From Methylobacter sp015476545 (GTDB lineage: Bacteria > Pseudomonadota > Gammaproteobacteria > Methylococcales > Methylomonadaceae), in assembly GCF_052162025.1 (NCBI RefSeq), contig NZ_CP197401.1:3906001-3970000 (forward strand): a stretch of 64,000 nucleotides of DNA, given 5' to 3'. Shown piece by piece: positions 1 to 8,628 of the stretch. The position numbers and the translations under genes are program-made. The notes beneath the pieces were generated by a model. The model did no database searches and had not been told where the DNA came from. It saw only the letters and a program-made list of their open reading frames with translations. Position 1 is the stretch's first letter. Every line of letters begins with the position of its first letter.

Positions 1-178
1 AAGCAATTATTTCTTTAAATTCTGCTGCTTGCGCTTCAGTAGCTGGCGAATTAAGAGCTTGATCCACAGTATTTGCTGTGCCCCCTAATGTATTGAAATG
101 CCCGCATGTCATTGCTTGTGCTGGAGATGTAATAATCAATACGAGAATTGAAGATAAATATAAGATGATCTTACCCAT
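1..178 (-). CDS. N-terminal part of a small exported protein of unknown function, cut by the window edge
   Basis: The frame starts at an ATG (176-178) and stays open to base 1, giving the first 59 residues. The first 22 residues form a classical signal peptide: a lysine at position 3, a hydrophobic core rich in Leu/Ile/Ser, and an AQA cleavage site. The mature part begins with a Met-Thr-Cys-Gly-His sequence and is rich in Ala, Glu and Gln. The export signal is clear; the function is not recognisable from this fragment. The gene belongs to the gene-poor stretch left of the tRNA and could be accessory DNA. Confidence 0.6.
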   Translation of the reverse strand, partial: MGKIILYLSSILVLIITSPAQAMTCGHFNTLGGTANTVDQALNSPATEAQAAEFKEIIA

Positions 179-214
179 ACAGTGCCTTTTTTAGCTTTTT
201 CTAGCAGATAATCT

Positions 215-248
215 GAGCCTGGCTATTTTCAAACGCGAGGCGTTACAG
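215..248. repeat. Copy 1 of a 34-nt dispersed repeat
   Basis: This segment matches 1305-1338 at 29 of 34 positions. The invariant core is ATTTTCAAACGC, followed by a conserved TTACAG. The copies flank the hypothetical gene at 462-1091. On the opposite strand the core reads GCGTTTGAAAAT followed by a GGC-rich block, which faintly resembles the multiple terminal repeats of some IS21-family elements; that resemblance is only suggestive and no transposase is present. Confidence 0.5.
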
Positions 249-461
249 TTAGTCAGCTAATCAAAGAACTACTGTAGAGATTCATTAGTCGATTATCAAG
301 TTATTATATTTCGCAGATTCAGAGTACTTACATGTAGCGAAAGGAGAGATTCGAGAGAGCTTCATAAGTACATGTGCAAAATAAACCTGGTATTTTTTAG
401 GGCTGCTTGCGAAAAGTAGTCAATAAAAACAGATATATAGCTGATGTTGTCGACTGAATAA

Positions 462-1091
462 TTATACAAAGGTACTTATCAGTTCTGAACGTGCCTCTTC
501 AAGAATTATCTTACGTGCCTCTTCAACAGACTCATATACTTTATCCAGATATTCTTTATTGCATGAACTAAAATTGTCTGCTTCCCAATTTGAAATATAC
601 AACGCTTTTAAAGCTTCAACCGCCCGTTCTGAAATAACTATTTCAGCTGGGCCATGCAGTTGTTGAATTTTCTTAAGTGCCTCATAACCAATTTTTGACT
701 GATTTATGTAATATTCGCTTTTTCCTATTTCTTCATCACGCTGCTCAGAACCGGGATACATATAACAGTCCAGTCTGACAGACAAAGACATCTCGAGATT
801 ATAAAGAGCCTCAAGAAGGCTGGAGTAATATTTTTCCTTTAAATTCCAACTTTGTTGATGCAGCCAATTTCCTTTCGCTAATTCGACTTTAATTCCTTCT
901 GTTTCTGCTGTTGTTTTCTTAAGTTGCGCGAGAATTGACTCATAATCTTCTTTTGTTGCTAAGTTCTCGGCTTTTTTCTTGAGATAACTTTTAAAATAAC
1001 TTTTGAAATGGACTATTAAATAAGCTACCACAAATAGAGCAGCTACATTAATAGCGCTTATAATTTCTTCTTGAGTCATTTCTTCTTCCAT
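462..1091 (-). CDS. Hypothetical membrane-anchored coiled-coil protein
   Basis: I do not recognise a named family. The product has one hydrophobic segment near residues 10-28 (IISAINVAALFVVAYLIV), a Lys-rich stretch at about 30-40, then a helical, probably coiled-coil region around a LATKEDYESI motif (about 44-53) and a helix-rich C-terminal domain. A short membrane anchor followed by an 'ATKED' helix and a WxxKxxYY segment recurs in uncharacterised bacterial proteins, so it is probably a real gene. Start: ATG at 1091 is listed, but an internal ATG at 1079 is preceded by GGAAGAAG and may be the true start. There are no enzymatic motifs. It is flanked by two copies of a 34-nt repeat and by non-coding DNA, fitting accessory DNA. 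Confidence 0.6.
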   Translation of the reverse strand: MEEEMTQEEIISAINVAALFVVAYLIVHFKSYFKSYLKKKAENLATKEDYESILAQLKKTTAETEGIKVELAKGNWLHQQSWNLKEKYYSSLLEALYNLEMSLSVRLDCYMYPGSEQRDEEIGKSEYYINQSKIGYEALKKIQQLHGPAEIVISERAVEALKALYISNWEADNFSSCNKEYLDKVYESVEEARKIILEEARSELISTFV

Positions 1092-1304
1092 AACATGAAG
1101 GTAAGGAATTGCTTTTGTATATCAAAGTATTCGTATGAGATGAAGCATTGAGATAAATTTTGTGTATCGATAAGGTGTAATTTAGATTTTTGAGACGTCT
1201 TATTTGAAGGCCTAGATCCTAACGAGACGAAATCAGGAAAATTTTACATTCGCAATTAAAGCGGGCCCGCGACAATGAAATGCAAGCTCAGCTTTAGCTA
1301 TTGT

Positions 1305-1338
1305 GAGCCGGGCCATTTTCAAACGCAAGCCCTTACAG
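1305..1338. repeat. Copy 2 of the 34-nt dispersed repeat
   Basis: Same orientation as 215-248 with five mismatches in 34 positions; the cores ATTTTCAAACGC and TTACAG are identical. The two copies lie about 1.1 kb apart on either side of one gene. Confidence 0.5.
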
Positions 1339-1704
1339 CTATCCCCTACCGCCAAGAAGAAATGCCCCTGAAACCGCCTTATTTCGCCTATATGTGATTG
1401 TTCAGTGAATCCGTTTTCGGTATTCGTGAATAGCAAACAAGCGCGGTCATGTGCAACTAATAAGAAACGATACCCATATCAAGAACCATGCCAGCCTGTA
1501 GCCCTTATCTAGCGTGGTTTATATGGATTTGGCACAAAAACCAGCTAAGGAAATGATTGTTTACCATTCCGAACACATCACCATGGTATAGGCTTGGTTG
1601 ATGTGATGGGAATAACCGGGTGAGTTAGGAGCGCCCAAAGTTGGGTTATCGGCAACCAGTGGGGCAGGTTTTGAGCAGATAAACAGGTCGCAAGCTCACA
1701 AGAC

Positions 1705-1726
1705 CGTAGCACCAGCGTAGCACCAG
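1705..1726. repeat. Tandem 11-bp repeat beside the tRNA-Thr 3' end
   Basis: CGTAGCACCAG occurs twice back to back (1705-1715 and 1716-1726), 44 bp beyond the 3' end of tRNA-Thr. Short direct repeats at this distance from a tRNA 3' end are typical of arm-type binding sites of tyrosine recombinases. No integrase gene is visible in the window, so an attachment-site remnant is an inference. Confidence 0.4.
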
Positions 1727-1769
1727 CAATAAACAAGGCGTTCAGTTTATATCTAAGTTATTGATTTTA

Positions 1770-1845
<76 letters not shown>

Positions 1846-1877
1846 TTTAGGAAGAAAATTATAAAGAAACTTAAAAG

Positions 1878-2978
1878 CTAATCTAATGGCTGATACTGGT
1901 CCATCATTCCCAGCCCTTCTGCCACTGCTTTGCACGTGATTTTACCATCAAACACATTAATTGCCTTGGCGAGTTCTCTGTCAAACTTTAAAGATGACAA
2001 TTCAGCATCTGCTATCTTTGCAATATACGGTAGCGTAGCATCAACTAACGCGATAGTTGATGTTCTTGGATAAGCGCCAGGCATATTGGTCACGCAGTAA
2101 TGTATCACGCCATGTTTTATAAAGACCGGATCCGAATGCGTTGTAGGCCTTGATGTCTCTATGCATCCACCCTGGTCAATGCTGACATCGACAACAACCG
2201 TCCCTTCGGCCATTGATTTGATCATATTTTCGCTGATTATTTTAGGCGCTTTGGCTCCACGGCAAAGCACAGCCCCTACCACTAAATCGGCGTCTATAAT
2301 GTGCTTCTCGATATTTTCTTTATTGGACAGAAAAAAATTCACTTCCGGCAACACGGTTTCTTTCAGTTTCTGCATCATCGCTAATTCTATGCCCGCAACA
2401 AATACATCAGCCCCCATCGCACAGGCAACTTGCGCGGCATGTTGGCCAACCACACCATCGCCAACGATGACAACCTTGCCATGCCGTCTACCCAATACCT
2501 TGCCTAACTGTATTCCCTTTCCCTGATTGAATTTGGCAAGATAATAACTGCCCATCAATGTCGCCATGTTACCGGCCACAGCGCTCATCGGCGCAAGGAT
2601 TGGCAATCGCCCTTGTTCATCTTCCAGCGTTTCATAGGCAATTGCGGTTGTGCCTTTTTTTAATAGCTCCAAAGTCAATGCAGGCGACACGCCGGCCAGG
2701 TGAAAAAAGGTAAAGACAATTTGTCTATCCAGATACTGATATTCTGGCTCCAGAGGCTCTTTGACTTTTACAACCATATCAGCAGCCCAGGCAGTAGCGG
2801 TAGAAACCAGTTGCACGCCTGCCTGCTCATATTGCGCATTGCTGAAACCGGCCCCCAAGCCGGCATCGACCTCAACCAGAACACAGTGCCCTTTTTGAAT
2901 CAGATGCTTAGCAGCTTCAGGCGTAATAGCAACCCTGCTTTCTTTTTCTTTAATTTCTTTAGGAATGCCGATTTTCAT
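1878..2978 (-). CDS. ald: Alanine dehydrogenase
   Basis: This enzyme reversibly converts L-alanine and NAD+ to pyruvate, ammonia and NADH (EC 1.4.1.1); in methanotrophs it can serve as an ammonia-assimilation route. The 366-residue length is usual. The N-terminal substrate domain opens with MKIGIPKEIK and carries the expected Arg15, Lys73 (VKVKEP) and His93 (FFHLAG). The Rossmann domain has VGDGVVG at 172-178, and an Asp in the VVDVSIDQGG segment matches the catalytic aspartate. It is the last gene of the unit DUF411-glk-ald, six bases after glk. A SpoVN/PntA-like protein is excluded by the full-length match to Ald. Confidence 0.95.
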   Translation of the reverse strand: MKIGIPKEIKEKESRVAITPEAAKHLIQKGHCVLVEVDAGLGAGFSNAQYEQAGVQLVSTATAWAADMVVKVKEPLEPEYQYLDRQIVFTFFHLAGVSPALTLELLKKGTTAIAYETLEDEQGRLPILAPMSAVAGNMATLMGSYYLAKFNQGKGIQLGKVLGRRHGKVVIVGDGVVGQHAAQVACAMGADVFVAGIELAMMQKLKETVLPEVNFFLSNKENIEKHIIDADLVVGAVLCRGAKAPKIISENMIKSMAEGTVVVDVSIDQGGCIETSRPTTHSDPVFIKHGVIHYCVTNMPGAYPRTSTIALVDATLPYIAKIADAELSSLKFDRELAKAINVFDGKITCKAVAEGLGMMDQYQPLD

Positions 2979-2984
2979 TGTTTA

Positions 2985-3980
2985 TCAATTATTTTCGTTC
3001 AGCTGTTTTATGGCATAGCTTGCCGCGCCTAAAAGAGCCGCTTCAGGGTTGGTGCAAACTTTAACAGGTATTTTTTCCAGCACTGGACAATATCGCCCTT
3101 TAGCCAGAAAACCCTGCATAAATGCTCCCTTTTGTAGAAAAGGTAAAATTTTCGATGCTATTCCGCCGGCCAGATAAACGCCGGCATAGGGCAGGCACTT
3201 AAGCGCAAGATTACCCGCCTCTGCACCGTATATCCTGCAAAAAATGTTTAATGCTTCCACGCATAACGCATCGCTTCCAGTAACTCCGGCTTCACCGATA
3301 ACTGCAGCCGGATCGCGCTCGGTCATTTGTTGCTCAATATTGGGTTGAGCCGATGCCCAATCATTTTTTTTAAGAAATTGATAAATATTTATCAGTCCTT
3401 CGCCGGACAACAATCTTTCATAACTGACGTGCTCGGGATATTTTTCCCTTAAGTAATGGAGTAACGCTATTTCCTGCTCCGTGCCAGGTGCAAAATCCGT
3501 ATGGCCGCCTTCTGTTGCCATTACATAATGCTTTGCACCATCCCATGTAATTATTGATTCACCCAAGCCCGTGCCTGCCGCAACAATGGCTAGATGGCCT
3601 TCTCGCGGCTCTGCATGTGGATTAAGCCCGACGAAATTATGTTCGGGCATTTCCAGCACACCCCATGCGGTGGACTCCAAGTCATTTAACAATTTGACAT
3701 TCTGGGTACGCAATTGGGTGCCGATTTCGGTTTTAATTAATACCCACGGAAGATTGGTTGTTGTGCAGTTACCGTCCACTATGGGGCCGGCCACGCCGAT
3801 ACAAGCTGCCGATACTTGAATAGGCTCAGCATCGCTTAAAAATAAATCCAGTATTTTGTTGAAGCTCTGATAGGCGGAACTGGGGAACTGTTCTTTTTTG
3901 ATACAGCGCCAGTTGCCGCCTTCAACTTCATATAATGCCAGGATTGTTTTGGTGCCACCTATATCGCCGGCGAGGATCAT
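2985..3980 (-). CDS. glk: Glucokinase (bacterial Glk family)
   Basis: It phosphorylates glucose to glucose-6-phosphate with ATP in the cytoplasm. The N-terminal phosphate-binding motif GDIGGTKT marks the hexokinase/actin fold. Further family segments are NDLESTAWG, AAGTGLGES (glucose/phosphate loop) and EGGHTDFAPG, whose Glu-His pair contacts the sugar. About 331 residues is normal for Glk of the E. coli type; it lacks the zinc cysteines of ROK kinases. Start: the ATG at 3980 overlaps the stop of the upstream gene as TGATG, indicating translational coupling; a GTG one codon upstream (3983) is an alternative. Confidence 0.94.
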   Translation of the reverse strand: MILAGDIGGTKTILALYEVEGGNWRCIKKEQFPSSAYQSFNKILDLFLSDAEPIQVSAACIGVAGPIVDGNCTTTNLPWVLIKTEIGTQLRTQNVKLLNDLESTAWGVLEMPEHNFVGLNPHAEPREGHLAIVAAGTGLGESIITWDGAKHYVMATEGGHTDFAPGTEQEIALLHYLREKYPEHVSYERLLSGEGLINIYQFLKKNDWASAQPNIEQQMTERDPAAVIGEAGVTGSDALCVEALNIFCRIYGAEAGNLALKCLPYAGVYLAGGIASKILPFLQKGAFMQGFLAKGRYCPVLEKIPVKVCTNPEAALLGAASYAIKQLNENN

Positions 3981-4444
3981 CACTTGTTCTCGTAACTGTT
4001 GAATACTTGGTAATGTTTTTCGCTATCGAAGCTTACCACTTGGTAAGGGTCTTTTCTGCCGCCCATTTCCATGCCGGGCGTACCGGCCGGCATGCCTGGA
4101 ACCGCTATGCCGACCACCTTCGGTTTCGTTTTCAAAAGTGCATTGATATCATTGGCTGGCACATGCCCTTCAATAACATAGCCATTCACCAGAGCCGTAT
4201 GACAGGAAGCCATTTCATTTGGCACGCCATACTTGTCTTTTATGGCCTGAACTTCATTGGTAACGATATCTTTGACATTAAAGTTATTTTGTTTCAGATG
4301 TTCCAGCCATTTTCCACAACAGCCGCATGTAGGGCTTCTGTAAACCACAATGTCAACAGGCTTGGCCGATTCGGCATTCTCAGCCTGCACACCGGCATTT
4401 ACACTAAGTAACCCTACTGCCAGCAACATATTTAACAACTTCAT
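3980..4444 (-). CDS. DUF411 metal-binding exported protein
   Basis: DUF411 proteins are small periplasmic proteins linked to copper and other metals; their biochemical role is not settled. The start ATG at 4444 is preceded by AGAGG at good spacing; a longer open frame to 4534 has no ribosome site and would bury the signal peptide. Residues 1-21 form a signal peptide ending in GVQA. The mature part has the family hallmark SPTCGCCGKW, a cysteine cluster, followed by Cys/His in MASCHTALV and GHVPANDI, and a Met-rich patch PGMPAGTPGMEMGG that suits soft-metal binding. It is translationally coupled to glk, an odd partner with no clear functional link. Confidence 0.85.
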   Translation of the reverse strand: MKLLNMLLAVGLLSVNAGVQAENAESAKPVDIVVYRSPTCGCCGKWLEHLKQNNFNVKDIVTNEVQAIKDKYGVPNEMASCHTALVNGYVIEGHVPANDINALLKTKPKVVGIAVPGMPAGTPGMEMGGRKDPYQVVSFDSEKHYQVFNSYENK

Positions 4445-4789
4445 AGAATAACCTCTTAATTTTCTAACTTCATTACCGATAAGCTTGAACATAGTTTTTT
4501 GTTGGCCTGCCAAATAATTTTTTCGGTTCTTCAAAAAACAAGCCTTCCCTAAGCGATCTGCATCTTTATTACACTAACAGAGCCCTGGATAGCGGATAAA
4601 TTCAAAAATCCTTTTTTAAGTCCTCTGTTTTAAGTATCTCATTAAGAATCTCATGCAATGAAGAAAATCTTAACCTTTAAGACCAAACGAATTTTTTTTG
4701 TATCCATCTTGTTGCCGGTAGCTTGAAGAAATTGTCGTTTTTCAGTCAAGCAGATCGGCCAATCCGGTAAAAACGCTGCCGTTTAAAAA
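4445..4789. other. Intergenic region upstream of the DUF411-glk-ald unit
   Basis: These 345 bases lie between the end of hemE and the start of the DUF411 gene, both on the minus strand. They are AT-rich with T-runs and show no reading frame of recognisable content. They must hold the promoter of the DUF411 unit and the hemE terminator, but I see no convincing hairpin or consensus promoter. Confidence 0.4.
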
Positions 4790-5857
4790 TTATGATTGAT
4801 GATAGGCTGGACTGTACTTGCGTACGGCATCCACCATTGCTTTAACATGATCCGGGTTAATATCGGGCAGAATTCCGTGCCCCAGATTGAACACATGTCC
4901 TGAGCCCGAACCATACTTTTGCAAAACAGCTTTTACTTTTTCAGTAATAATTTCAGGAGTCGCATAAAGTGAAACTGGGTCCATATTGCCTTGCAGAGCA
5001 ACCCGGTCACCAACTCGGGCGCGAGCCTGCTGTATATCTGTCTGCCAATCCAGACCCAGCGCATCATAACCGGCCTCAGCCATGGTTTCCAACCAGAGGC
5101 CTCCGCCTTTGGTAAATAAGATTGTCGGAATCGACTGCCCGTCTATAGTGGTGTTCAGCAATGATCTGACCTGCTTGGCATAGTATAAGGAGAATTCGGC
5201 ATAGTCCTCGGAAGTCAGCATTCCTCCCCATGTGTCAAACAGCATGACAGCCTGGGCGCCCGCTTCGATCTGGGCATTTAAATAGACTGCTACCGATTGA
5301 GCCAATTTATCGAGCATGACGTGCATTAACTTGGGCTGCTCATACATCAGGCCTTTGACCTTTTGAAAGCTTTTGCTGCTGCCGCCTTCAACCATATAAG
5401 TGGCTAGTGTCCAAGGGCTGCCCGAAAATCCGATGAGCGGCACGCTGCCCTGCAGCGATTTTCTTATCAGTCGAACAGCATCCACCACATAGCGCAGTTC
5501 CATCTCCGGGTCTGGAATCGGCAATTTGTTGATATCTGCAGTCGTTCTTACCGGATTTTTAAATTTAGGGCCTTCGCCTTCCGTGAAATAAAGCCCCAGC
5601 CCCATTGCATCAGGAACAGTCAATATATCGGAGAACAGAATGGCCGCATCGAAATCGAACCGCCTCAACGGTTGCAGAGTGACTTCACACGCCAGCTCAG
5701 GATTGGTGCACAGATTTAAAAAACTGCCGGCCTGCTCCCTGACTTTTCTATATTCAGGCAGATATCGTCCCGCTTGACGCATCATCCAGACCGGCGTTCG
5801 ATCAACAGGTTGCTTTAAAAGAGCTCTGATCAAGGTGTCGTTTTTTAATTCTGTCAT
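4790..5857 (-). CDS. hemE: Uroporphyrinogen decarboxylase
   Basis: HemE removes four carboxyl groups from uroporphyrinogen III to give coproporphyrinogen III in haem synthesis (EC 4.1.1.37). The 355-residue protein has the signature WMMRQAGRYLPEYR near residues 24-37 (the arginines bind substrate carboxylates), the catalytic Asp at 77 in FSDILTVPDAMG, the FSGSPWTLATY segment and a late FNLGHGILP motif with its conserved His. It follows the damX end by about 150 bases in the usual gammaproteobacterial order aroK-aroB-damX-hemE, but has its own spacer, so it may have its own promoter. Confidence 0.97.
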   Translation of the reverse strand: MTELKNDTLIRALLKQPVDRTPVWMMRQAGRYLPEYRKVREQAGSFLNLCTNPELACEVTLQPLRRFDFDAAILFSDILTVPDAMGLGLYFTEGEGPKFKNPVRTTADINKLPIPDPEMELRYVVDAVRLIRKSLQGSVPLIGFSGSPWTLATYMVEGGSSKSFQKVKGLMYEQPKLMHVMLDKLAQSVAVYLNAQIEAGAQAVMLFDTWGGMLTSEDYAEFSLYYAKQVRSLLNTTIDGQSIPTILFTKGGGLWLETMAEAGYDALGLDWQTDIQQARARVGDRVALQGNMDPVSLYATPEIITEKVKAVLQKYGSGSGHVFNLGHGILPDINPDHVKAMVDAVRKYSPAYHQS

Positions 5858-6011
5858 TGCTTTATATCGATTTTTCCGGTTTAGATTTATCTTCAGTCAC
5901 AAGATACTAACACTCAAGGAATGCTGTTTATCCTAAACACACTGAAGCATAGAAATTCGAAAGATCTGCCACTCAACTATTCAATTCTTGTCCGCCGAGG
6001 TTCACAGGTCT

Positions 6012-7559
6012 TTATTTAATTGCACTCACTTTTACAGGTATGGCTTTGCGAAACTCTGGCGGCAGTGAATTCCGGGCCTGAATCGCCTGCGCCGCACTGG
6101 AAAAAGAACCGTACATTAGGACATAGAGTTCCCTGCCATTGGTTATTTTCCGGCTTTGTTTAATCCCCAACGACGGGTATTTTTTCAGCACATCCGCTAC
6201 CGATTGTTGTTTGGATAAAACCATGAGCTGCAGCGTGTAACCGTTAGCCATCTGGGTGACTGGCGGTTGCTTTTCGCTTTCTTGAGTGACAGGCTTTGCT
6301 GCCTGTTTCTCTTTAGGGGCAACAATAGCATCCTCTACATTTTTTTTCTTATCACTGATTTCCGGTTTTTTAGATTCAATCTGTTCGGCACTGTTAGTAA
6401 TTTTATCTGTTTCCGGCTTTTCAGGCTTGTCGTTTATTGGCTGAATCTCATTGGCAACGCCTCTGTTTTTCATGTCATGGTCGGACGGAACCGCATCCAT
6501 TTCCTCAGAGACATCTTCTGCCACCTCTGGCGTATCTAATGCGTCTGGATCGTCTAGCGCGTCTTCCGTTTCAGGCTGCGTCATAATCTTTTCATTGATC
6601 GGTTTCTGCTGTTGCGGCTGTGTTTGCACTGGTTGCACAGACTGTCCGTTTTTGGCGCTTTCAGTCGAAGTTACAGCTGATGGCGGCGCTATTTCAATAG
6701 CGATCTTCTGGCCAGCAGAAGAACTGGTAGAGGCGTTATCTTCTTTACGCGGTAGCGAACTCATCCACTGCACACTGAGGGCTACGGCAATCAATGCGAC
6801 TACGGCAGCCGGCAGTATCCATTTGGCATTACTGCCAGGTTTGGGATTGCTTGCCAAAGCGGGCAATTCAGCGATAATTTTCCCTGGAATGCCGTGCGTT
6901 TCCTTATAGATGGCCTCCACCATGTTCTCATTGATGGCATTAAATGAAATTTGCGCCCGGGGCTGTGTTGATAAATGCTGCAAAAACTCGCCGCATTGTT
7001 TTTCCGATAAAGGCGGTATTTCTATAAAATAGCAATTATCAATAGCCCGGTCCGATCTGCTTTTTATGTGCAGTTCATCATGCGTCAAAACAAAAACCAC
7101 CCTTAACGCAGGGTTTAAGGCAGCATATTGAATAATTGTCGTTACCAGACCTGGTACTAGCTGACCTGCATTATCAATGGTCAGGATTACCTTTCTCTTC
7201 TGGCTTTCATGCTGGTCAAAGGCGGCCGCCAAAGCCAGACCATGCTTGTCAGACTTATCCTGCGTGATGGCCTTTGCCATGTGCTCCTGAATTTTTTCAA
7301 AACTTAAATCAGCATTGCCCTGTATTGGACAATACAACCAGGAGTCCACCTTGCGCTCTTGCAAGACTCTCAGCAAAGTTGTTTTACCAATGCCTTCCGG
7401 CCCGCAGATGATAAGAGGCTGTGTTAAGTTGGCAAGCAGATGAGTCAGTAACTCAAGCTTCTGAGTTCGTTCCTGCGTTATCAAAGAGCGAGCGGTCGTA
7501 TCGACTGGTCTGTCCGCCGACTTTTTCAGATGATACGTAAAGGTATCATTATCTACCAT
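6012..7559 (-). CDS. damX: DamX-type septal protein: AAA ATPase domain, membrane segment and SPOR domain
   Basis: Three parts are visible. Residues 1-230 are an AAA domain of the ExeA/GspA type with Walker A GPEGIGKT (53-60) and Walker B VILTIDN (124-130). A single membrane helix lies at about 247-265. The periplasmic part has a long acidic, Pro/Glu/Lys-rich linker (about 280-430) and a C-terminal SPOR domain (about 440-515) with the usual LQLMV start and YVLMYGSF core. SPOR domains bind denuded glycan strands at the septum. The start overlaps the end of aroB by 11 bases, as in the conserved aroKB-damX operon. Confidence 0.9.
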   Translation of the reverse strand: MVDNDTFTYHLKKSADRPVDTTARSLITQERTQKLELLTHLLANLTQPLIICGPEGIGKTTLLRVLQERKVDSWLYCPIQGNADLSFEKIQEHMAKAITQDKSDKHGLALAAAFDQHESQKRKVILTIDNAGQLVPGLVTTIIQYAALNPALRVVFVLTHDELHIKSRSDRAIDNCYFIEIPPLSEKQCGEFLQHLSTQPRAQISFNAINENMVEAIYKETHGIPGKIIAELPALASNPKPGSNAKWILPAAVVALIAVALSVQWMSSLPRKEDNASTSSSAGQKIAIEIAPPSAVTSTESAKNGQSVQPVQTQPQQQKPINEKIMTQPETEDALDDPDALDTPEVAEDVSEEMDAVPSDHDMKNRGVANEIQPINDKPEKPETDKITNSAEQIESKKPEISDKKKNVEDAIVAPKEKQAAKPVTQESEKQPPVTQMANGYTLQLMVLSKQQSVADVLKKYPSLGIKQSRKITNGRELYVLMYGSFSSAAQAIQARNSLPPEFRKAIPVKVSAIK

Positions 7560-8628
7560 AGGTTTTAAGCGTTACTTCTAATAGTTCTTGATTTACGTCT
7601 GTCGGCAAGGTTGCTTCACCAATTTTCTTCAGCAGAATCAACCTTATTTGACCGTCTACATTTTTCTTGTCAACCGCCATTAATTCAAGGAATCTTTGCG
7701 AGTCAATTTCTTCCGGTGGATTGACAGGTAATTTGGCTCTTTTGAAAAGCGCCATTATTCTTGCCACATCCTCGTCATTCAGCCAGCCTTTTCTTCTGGA
7801 AAGGTCGGCCGCCTGGCAGGTGCCGATGGCTACGGCTTCGCCATGCAAATATTGACCATAGCCTACGCCTGTTTCAATTGCATGGCCAAAAGTATGACCC
7901 AAATTTAATGTGGCCCTGACGCCTGATTCTGTTTCATCTTCAGCGACAACTTCAGCTTTGTTGATACAGGACCGTTCAATAGCAAAGGCAAGCGCCTGCT
8001 TATCTCTTGCCAGCAGCGCATCCATGTTATTTTCCAGCCACACAAAAAATTCCGCATCCCTGATCAAGCCATATTTTATCACTTCCGCCAAACCCGCTGA
8101 CAGTTGACGGTCATCCAGTGTATCCAATACATCGGCATCGGCAATAACGCACTGCGGCTGATAAAAAGCACCGATCATGTTTTTTCCCAGCGCATGATTG
8201 ACACCGGTTTTTCCGCCCACTGAAGAATCAACCTGCGCCAGCAAGGTTGTCGGTATTTGAAGGAAAGGAATGCCTCTTTGGTAACAGGCTGCGGCAAAGC
8301 CGCCCATATCCCCTATGACGCCGCCTCCCAGAGCAATCAAGGTCGCGTTTCGGCTAAATTTGCCGGCCAGTAACTTATCAAAGATCCTGGCGACAAAATC
8401 TAAAGTTTTATACTGCTCGCCATCCGGCAAAACCACCGTTTCAACAATATAGCTCTGCAAATTCTTTAAAATCGCATCCAGATATAATGGTGCTATGGTT
8501 TCATTAGTAACAACCAGAACCTGCCTGGATTTTATATGCTGAGTTAAGAGTTCCGGACGGTTCAATAAACCGGAGCCTATATATATCGGATAACTACGGT
8601 CGTCTAACTGTACAAGTAATTTTTTCAT
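7549..8628 (-). CDS. aroB: 3-dehydroquinate synthase
   Basis: AroB converts DAHP to 3-dehydroquinate, the second step of the shikimate pathway (EC 4.2.3.4), using NAD+ and a divalent metal. The NAD loop GGGVIGDMGGF lies at 101-111 and QIPTTLLAQVDSSVGGKTG follows. The metal ligands are in place: Glu180 (AGLAEVIKYG), His243 (LGHTFGHAIE) and His260 (LHGEAVAIG). At 359 residues it is a standard stand-alone AroB. Its ATG overlaps the aroK stop as ATGA. Confidence 0.97.
   Translation of the reverse strand: MKKLLVQLDDRSYPIYIGSGLLNRPELLTQHIKSRQVLVVTNETIAPLYLDAILKNLQSYIVETVVLPDGEQYKTLDFVARIFDKLLAGKFSRNATLIALGGGVIGDMGGFAAACYQRGIPFLQIPTTLLAQVDSSVGGKTGVNHALGKNMIGAFYQPQCVIADADVLDTLDDRQLSAGLAEVIKYGLIRDAEFFVWLENNMDALLARDKQALAFAIERSCINKAEVVAEDETESGVRATLNLGHTFGHAIETGVGYGQYLHGEAVAIGTCQAADLSRRKGWLNDEDVARIMALFKRAKLPVNPPEEIDSQRFLELMAVDKKNVDGQIRLILLKKIGEATLPTDVNQELLEVTLKTYGR

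Larger units (their letters stand above)
1092..1769. other. Non-coding spacer between the hypothetical gene and tRNA-Thr
   Basis: No convincing gene is present in these 678 bases. It contains the second copy of the 34-nt repeat (1305-1338) and an 11-bp tandem repeat (1705-1726) close to the tRNA 3' end. A 67-codon minus-strand frame at 1233-1436 overlaps the repeat and has no recognisable product. The stretch could be the remains of an integrated element. Confidence 0.55.

Noticed and set aside
1233..1436. 67-codon minus-strand frame in the left spacer
   Set aside because: It overlaps the 34-nt repeat, has no ribosome site and no recognisable product, and its codon use is unlike the neighbours.
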